Source of the DNA: an uncultured Hungatella sp.
GTDB taxonomy: Bacteria > Bacillota > Clostridia > Lachnospirales > Lachnospiraceae
Assembly: GCA_910585435.1 (NCBI GenBank)
Contig: CAJUEJ010000048.1
Span: forward strand, 1 to 19,283
DNA length: 19,283 nucleotides
Direction of reading: 5' to 3'
Shown: piece after piece, positions 14,988 to 19,283 of the stretch
Numbering within the stretch: the first letter of the stretch is position 1
Layout of the letters: the number at the start of each line of letters is the position of its first letter
The notes under the pieces: generated by a model
Database searches by the model: none
The model's input: the letters and a program-made list of their open reading frames with translations, nothing else
Told to the model about the DNA's origin: nothing
Made by a program: the position numbers and the translations under genes

Positions 14988-15154
14988 ATGGATATAAAAA
15001 AATAAATGAATCAAATATGCGAAATGCTAAATCTGTTAAGACAGATCCTCGTCCATATAGTGATTCGCGTTGTTACCGCAAAGAAAAGCCTTCACTTATT
15101 CTTGGAGACCCTTCTGCCAAATTTGCAGTGCATAAATATAAAGCAAATGAATGA
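14988..15154 (+). pseudogene. Small ORF interrupted at an A7 run (55 aa if joined)
   Basis: GAGG (14977-14980) sits 7 bases before ATG 14988, but the frame reads only MDIKK and then stops at 15003. The heptamer A-AAA-AAA (14996-15002) ends right at that stop. A -1 shift there, or one extra A, would continue in a 50-codon frame to TGA 15152, with a more protein-like sequence (KTDPRPYSDSRCYRK, KPSLILGDPSAKF). Without the shift, reading restarts at ATG 15006 for a 74-residue frame of poor composition. I favour a decayed gene. Programmed or transcriptional slippage is possible. No family is recognised. Confidence 0.3.
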
Positions 15155-15324
15155 TAGATATGGATTGGTTAATAGGAGCTGTTGCATTTATGCGATAGTT
15201 CCTTTTTTATCTGATAAAATATTCTTTTGAATCAAAATAAATTTCCATAGATAACCAAAACACACTAAAAAGATTAAGATATGTTCTGTGTATTAATAAA
15301 ATAAAATTATTATATTTTGTCATC

Positions 15325-15376
15325 GTTTCTCAGTGGGCTGACCATCGACCATGTCGGTGTAGCTTTTCGGAGAAAC
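15325..15376 (+). ncRNA. Imperfect 19-bp hairpin, possible structured RNA or leader
   Basis: The 52 bases fold into one arm. GTTTCTC (15325-15331) pairs with GAGAAAC (15370-15376). After a small internal loop, GGGCT (15335-15339) pairs with AGCTT (15361-15365), using two G·T pairs. CATCGAC (15343-15349) pairs with GTCGGTG (15353-15359) around a CAT triloop. The island is richer in G and C than its surroundings and lies 67 bases before the start of the two-gene unit. It could be an mRNA leader element, a small RNA or a remnant of a mobile-element end. Confidence 0.4.
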
Positions 15377-15443
15377 AGGTAAAACATCGTGCATATGCAT
15401 GGCTGTACGTTTCATTATTATACTATTAGTTAGAGAAATACAT

Positions 15444-16604
15444 ATGAGTGACGAAAAGAATGAACATACAATAGAAGGCAGGATTGAAAGTTTTTATGGT
15501 GAACTCCAAGCTGAAAAATATACTGCGCTTGATATTTTTAAGCAAATCATTAAAGCAGATTTAGAAGCGGAAAATGTTCGATTTTTATTAGGTATTGAGG
15601 AAAGAAATTGCGATAAGGACAGTTTCAAGATTTTAGAAGGCTCCTGGGAAAAATATCCAGTGAATGGGACATTTGATCCAAAGGAAAGTTTTAGAAAGGT
15701 AATTGGATATGAAAGTGATGAGGAACCAGGTTTCGAATATTGCAGATGTATTGGAATGCATCAAAAAGAATGTAAAAAGATATATTGCTATATTGCCTTA
15801 TATTATGATAAAAGTGTTGATAATACGTATGTTTCTTTTGTGTGTCAGACTTACAGCACATGGATATCATATTTCATATCAGAAATTTTAAAAATGGCAA
15901 GAGATCAAAGGATAGGTTATAGCAGGAGAATAAAAAAGGACAAGAAGAATCTTTTTCAGAATATCAATCGCGCTTTTTATGAACATATGGCAGCAGTTTA
16001 TAATATAGATTTAGATATTATTACTGGAATCTCAGGAAGTTATTATGAAAGTGAATCCTGCTGCTCACAGATTGTATTTCAGTTATCAGACAGCTGTGAT
16101 GATATGAGGGAAGGAATTACATTCGGGGAATATATAGAGTTTTCAACCGGCAATATTAGGAAATTAAGGAAGCTGTTGCAGATGGGAAATGCAGAACAGT
16201 ATCTGTTGGCATGTGCAGAGATAAAGGATGGGATATTTAAGTGGAAAATAAAAGGGCTTTATGGGGACAAAATAGGTAAGGAAACTATAACATTTCGTTT
16301 GACGCAGCACATGGTCTGGACCATGGATATTGAAGGCAGAACATGCATTTGCCACAAATGCGGTAAGTATGTTATTGAGAATTCTAAAATGGAGATTCTG
16401 AAAATCGAGAAGAGAGTGAAAGAAGTATTTAATCTGGAGAATGCTGATGGCCTGAAAGAAATCTTCAGGGAAGCAATAAATCAGAGACATGGAACGATTA
16501 TTGTGGTCTTGGAAGAGAAGAATATGATTTCTGATAAGGGGACGGTGATAATGGGAGAGATAACACGCCTGATAACTGAGTCAACAGGTTTTGCAATTAT
16601 TTGA
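15444..16604 (+). CDS. Sensor-like protein resembling DAC-associated (DACN-type) proteins, cyclase core absent
   Basis: The 386-residue protein has no close family I can name. Its C-terminal half resembles the sensor domains placed before diadenylate cyclase (DAC/DisA_N) domains in many Firmicutes. The similarity covers a beta-rich segment with SQIVFQ, the pattern TGNIRKLRKLLQM (236-248), then KIKGLYG and a tryptophan strand (290-297), followed by REAINQRHGTIIVVLEE (342-358), like the first strand of a DAC domain. The protein ends 28 residues later, so the catalytic DGA and RHR-type motifs are missing, and neither other frame supplies them. Residues 100-134 and 301-306 (CICHKC) are cysteine-rich. 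The start at 15444 (weak AGAG) is preferred to ATG 15399, which has no ribosome site and adds a hydrophobic stub. It is A+T-rich and overlaps the next gene by 4 bases. The family call is an inference from pattern. Confidence 0.45.
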   Translation: MSDEKNEHTIEGRIESFYGELQAEKYTALDIFKQIIKADLEAENVRFLLGIEERNCDKDSFKILEGSWEKYPVNGTFDPKESFRKVIGYESDEEPGFEYCRCIGMHQKECKKIYCYIALYYDKSVDNTYVSFVCQTYSTWISYFISEILKMARDQRIGYSRRIKKDKKNLFQNINRAFYEHMAAVYNIDLDIITGISGSYYESESCCSQIVFQLSDSCDDMREGITFGEYIEFSTGNIRKLRKLLQMGNAEQYLLACAEIKDGIFKWKIKGLYGDKIGKETITFRLTQHMVWTMDIEGRTCICHKCGKYVIENSKMEILKIEKRVKEVFNLENADGLKEIFREAINQRHGTIIVVLEEKNMISDKGTVIMGEITRLITESTGFAII

Positions 16605-18976
16605 TATACTTTTCATTTGATTACAGTGGTATTATTCTTTTTGCAAAAGATATTGGTTTTAAAGAATATCTGGAATGCATATTTGAACTTAATTATAATG
16701 GTGACGGAAAGAAAAAACTGATTAGAGATTCTTATTCGCTGTATGGTTTTGATAAGCCGCAGTTGAGGGAGATTTTAAAAGATTATAATAATAAAGAAAG
16801 AAATTTCCGCTTTTTTCAAGGAAATGAGACATTTTCGGTTTCCGTTAATATTGGAATACAAAACTATAATACATATAATGATTTTATAAAGGATATAAAA
16901 AAGATAGAACCAAATATACAGGAATATGGACTGTTTGGAAGGCATGATGTATCTATTGTAAATGAGAAAGCCAATTTAGAGTGGCTTGTTTATGTACAGG
17001 GCCTGCTGGATAAATATTCAACAGAAAACTGGGAAAATAATAAAGGCATCAACAAGAAAGAAGTATTTTCTACTCATGAAACATTTGTAAAAATACCTGA
17101 CATCAGAGCATTTAAAGATGTAAAACCAGAGGATGAGGATAGAACATTCGAGAAGGCAGAGCATAAACTAGAAGAGCTTTGCAATAGATATTTTGAATGT
17201 TTAGAGAAAAGAGAAAATGAACTGAATGGGGAATACCGGATACCCATCCAGGCAGTCAGGTATTCTACATTAAGTATTTTGAAGAACCGTTTCGCAGAAG
17301 ACTTTGTCTTGTGTATGTATAAGCCTTTTTGCGAATTTCTTGAATATCTGACAGAAAAGGTATCTGCTGCTGACTTAAGCGCAAGAGATTTTGATGCATG
17401 CTTCAGCAAATTCTTTCGTAGTTTAAATGCTTTGGTAAATAGTGTTATGCATTCAGAACGTCAGTTTATACAGGCAACAGCTTTTAATGCGATTATATAT
17501 GATGTTCCTTCAAAAATTATGGCTTTTTATGCTGCGGTAATTGACGATATTCAAAGAATTATCCGCAGCGATGAAGACCGAAGGTATACGTTCTTTTTAA
17601 CGCCAAGTTTTCAGAATGAAATTACAGTAGAGATAATCTCTTATGAAGAAGACCCACCCCATGATAGGATTCTCAAAGTGTCAATTAATGAACAGTCTTT
17701 GTATAATCCAGGCGCTGTGGTAAGACGTATGACTCATGAGATTGCTCATTTTGTAGGTGATGCATTACGGAAAAGAGATGAACGGAAAAAGCGCATCTTA
17801 GAATCTATGGTTCAGTTTGCCTTAACGCGTATTTTATATAAGAGTTTTTTTGAAATAAGTGATTTCTATGATCTGATAGATGGTATTGTAGAGGTACTGC
17901 AAAGGGAGCAGCGATTTAAGGATGATGAAGAGAACCATTCGGTTTCTTTGTTTGAACTGAGGAATGTCATTGCAGAAGAATTCGACAAAAATGATGTTAT
18001 TACTGATCTGATAGAAAAATTTGTGCGAAATAGTTTGAGGGAATGTCTTCCAAATAAAGATGGAATACTAAAATATCCAGAGTTAGAGGAGGAATTAAAA
18101 AAGTATATAGGGCTGATTGCAGATCAGGAGATGGGAAGTTCACAGAATATTATTCATTCGCTGTTGGAACATGAATTGTTTTTCCAAATGGATATGGAGA
18201 TATTCACGAATGTGATAATGCAGGATATAAAAAAGGAAATCTTATTTCTTAATAGAGATGAGAAAGAGTTACTTGAGAATGGAGAGATAATTACAACTGT
18301 AGTTTCTGTGACAAAAAATGAGCCGGAAAGGGTTTATCTGGGACAATATATCAAAATATTGCTGTCAAGCTGCTCAGAGGCATTTTCAGATATTCAGATG
18401 GTTTTAGTGATGAACATGGGATATGATGAATACCTAAAACGCTTTGTTGAGGAAGAAAATCTGGATGTAGATTGTCTGCAAAGTGTCCCAGAAGATTTAA
18501 TCAGATTTACTGTCGTAGCAATGACATTGCATTGTATTGGATTCTGGAGCGGGTCAGAGCAGGATAAATTAGAAAAGAAAGATGAACAGATTATAAAGTT
18601 TGATAATATTATTAAGAAATATATGCGTGATATTATTCGGCACATTAGTGAAGAGGAATTTCTGCATTTAACAGAAAATCAGAACCTTGGCAGAGAGTTC
18701 CGTGGGGATGATTCAATTCAAGATGATATATTAAAATATATATCGGGTCCGTCTGCTGAAAATAGTCAGTATTTTTATGTAAACTTGAAACTGACGTATT
18801 ATCTTCTGGAATGTACAAGAGTCAGCTTGGAGCAGTATAAAGATGAAAAGAAACAGAATGTTGTCAAACAGCTGAGAGATACCATCCGTGTCGTTACTGA
18901 GTGTAAGGATATTACTAAAGTATTCTCTCATATATGTGCGGAGAATAAAAAGTATAAAGACACACTTTTTCTGTAA
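16601..18976 (+). CDS. Large protein with HEIAH zinc-protease motif, unknown family
   Basis: This is a 791-residue cytoplasmic-looking protein without signal peptide or membrane segments. A zincin-type motif, MTHEIAHFVGD, sits in the middle (H379, E380, H383). The third metal ligand is uncertain: E401 (ILESM), 18 residues on, would suit a thermolysin-like layout, while CSEAFSDIQM (E593) looks like the E-x-x-x-D helix of other HEXXH families and is followed by YDEYLKRF. The N-terminal 150 residues hold a compact-looking GLFGRHDVSIVNEKANLEW stretch. A long helical region (about 180-320) precedes the protease core. Start is TTG 16601, overlapping the previous stop as TTGA with no good ribosome site, so translation should be coupled. 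A stop in this frame at 16577 excludes a longer version. Codon use is A+T-rich. I do not recognise the family; protease activity is a hypothesis. Confidence 0.8.
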   Translation: MIYFSFDYSGIILFAKDIGFKEYLECIFELNYNGDGKKKLIRDSYSLYGFDKPQLREILKDYNNKERNFRFFQGNETFSVSVNIGIQNYNTYNDFIKDIKKIEPNIQEYGLFGRHDVSIVNEKANLEWLVYVQGLLDKYSTENWENNKGINKKEVFSTHETFVKIPDIRAFKDVKPEDEDRTFEKAEHKLEELCNRYFECLEKRENELNGEYRIPIQAVRYSTLSILKNRFAEDFVLCMYKPFCEFLEYLTEKVSAADLSARDFDACFSKFFRSLNALVNSVMHSERQFIQATAFNAIIYDVPSKIMAFYAAVIDDIQRIIRSDEDRRYTFFLTPSFQNEITVEIISYEEDPPHDRILKVSINEQSLYNPGAVVRRMTHEIAHFVGDALRKRDERKKRILESMVQFALTRILYKSFFEISDFYDLIDGIVEVLQREQRFKDDEENHSVSLFELRNVIAEEFDKNDVITDLIEKFVRNSLRECLPNKDGILKYPELEEELKKYIGLIADQEMGSSQNIIHSLLEHELFFQMDMEIFTNVIMQDIKKEILFLNRDEKELLENGEIITTVVSVTKNEPERVYLGQYIKILLSSCSEAFSDIQMVLVMNMGYDEYLKRFVEEENLDVDCLQSVPEDLIRFTVVAMTLHCIGFWSGSEQDKLEKKDEQIIKFDNIIKKYMRDIIRHISEEEFLHLTENQNLGREFRGDDSIQDDILKYISGPSAENSQYFYVNLKLTYYLLECTRVSLEQYKDEKKQNVVKQLRDTIRVVTECKDITKVFSHICAENKKYKDTLFL

Positions 18977-19037
18977 TTTTTCGTCATTTGAGCGGGTTTT
19001 TTTTCAATATGTTTCAAAAAATGTGAGGCGGGGCAGT

Positions 19038-19063
19038 GGGAAGGGCATGTACCCTTCCCTTTT
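19038..19063 (+). terminator. Rho-independent terminator after the two-gene unit
   Basis: GGGAAGGG (19038-19045) pairs perfectly with CCCTTCCC (19052-19059), with loop CATGTA and a TTTT tail. It ends the transcript of the two A+T-rich genes 62 bases after the second stop. Confidence 0.85.
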
Positions 19064-19090
19064 AGGACAACATAATTCATGAGGTTTATG

Positions 19091-19120
19091 TAAAGAAGTT
19101 TTCGTTTCTCTGCTTCTTTA
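19091..19120 (+). repeat. 8-bp inverted repeat
   Basis: TAAAGAAG (19091-19098) pairs with CTTCTTTA (19113-19120) around a 14-base loop. It lies between the terminator and the tRNA-Phe promoter; T-rich sequence follows, so it may be a second, weaker terminator. Nothing else is seen in 19064-19163. Confidence 0.4.
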
Positions 19121-19163
19121 TCCTTTTCCGTGGGATTTTAATTTTAAAATTTTCTAAAAAACG

Positions 19164-19192
19164 TTGACAACAGAGCGGAAATATTGTAGACT
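19164..19192 (+). promoter_or_regulatory. Promoter of tRNA-Phe
   Basis: TTGACA (19164-19169) and TAGACT (19187-19192) are separated by 17 bases. Transcription would start near 19199, about 20 bases before the tRNA. Confidence 0.7.
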
Positions 19193-19218
19193 ATTCAAGT
19201 CCGAGGATATCGGGGAAA

Positions 19219-19283
<65 letters not shown>

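Larger units (their letters stand above)
14849..15443. other. A+T-rich intergenic segment of about 595 bases
   Basis: No convincing intact gene lies here. From left to right it holds three TTACAA-type repeats (14851-14901), a near-consensus promoter (14918-14945), a small broken or frameshifted ORF (14988-15154), a featureless A+T-rich stretch (about 15230-15320), a G+C-richer imperfect hairpin (15325-15376), the palindrome TGCATATGCA (15390-15399) and a weak ribosome site before the ATG at 15444. The base composition differs sharply from the housekeeping region on the left. Confidence 0.7.

Noticed and set aside
15006..15230. 74-codon ORF as a real gene
   Set aside because: It has no ribosome site of its own, starts right after an in-frame stop, has unconvincing composition, and overlaps a better-looking -1 frame.
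15325..15376. Integron attC site
   Set aside because: The arms GTTTCTC/GAGAAAC do not fit the RYYYAAC/GTTRRRY boxes, and there is no integrase.
16560..16660. Frameshift splitting one long protein into the 386- and 791-residue genes
   Set aside because: No frame past 16604 continues the expected cyclase domain, no canonical slippery site is present, and a TTGA stop/start overlap is a normal operon junction. It cannot be fully excluded without homologues.

Overview
The window is chromosomal DNA from an endospore-forming, low-to-moderate G+C Firmicute. A Lachnospiraceae member (class Clostridia) fits best. That placement rests on the gene order mazG – HU – rqcP – yabP – yabQ – divIC – spoIIE – tilS – hpt – ftsH, which closely follows the Bacillus subtilis yabN–ftsH region, on strong AGGAGG ribosome sites, and on an anaerobe-type flavodiiron protein and a DUF4317 protein. 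It is an inference from content, not a database match.

Layout. Positions 1-143 hold the 3' part of a tRNA-Phe and a complete tRNA-Lys. A small conserved-looking gene of unknown function (201-434, minus) diverges from a PLP-dependent Orn/Lys/Arg decarboxylase (491-1936). The core block follows (2019-9625): nucleotide-pool cleaning (MazG), nucleoid protein HU, a ribosome quality-control S4 protein (RqcP), spore-coat/cortex genes yabP and yabQ, the division protein DivIC, a SpoIIE phosphatase without its usual membrane domain, tRNA-Ile lysidine synthetase TilS, hypoxanthine phosphoribosyltransferase and FtsH. The spoIIE promoter has a Spo0A-box-like -35 and the unusual 21-bp spacing known from Bacillus spoIIE. 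After the ftsH terminator come a cytoplasmic GH13 maltodextrin-type hydrolase (9923-11983), tRNA-Tyr and tRNA-Leu, a minus-strand DUF4317 gene (12279-13412), and a flavodiiron protein (13703-14848) behind a structured leader.

Positions 14849-19218 differ from the rest. They are visibly A+T-rich and contain an approximately 595-base stretch without a clear gene (direct repeats, a strong promoter, a broken small ORF and an elaborate 52-nt imperfect hairpin). A tightly coupled two-gene unit follows (15444-16604 and 16601-18976). The first protein resembles the sensor part of diadenylate-cyclase (DAC) proteins but stops just as the cyclase domain should begin. The second is a 791-residue protein with an HEIAH zinc-protease motif. 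I do not recognise this pair as a described system, and it is the best candidate here for something new, possibly a sensor/protease conflict or stress module.

The window ends in a second tRNA-Phe. Its last 44 bases are identical to bases 1-44, so the window runs from one tRNA-Phe repeat to another. This may mark contig ends rather than an integrated element, because the interval contains core housekeeping genes.
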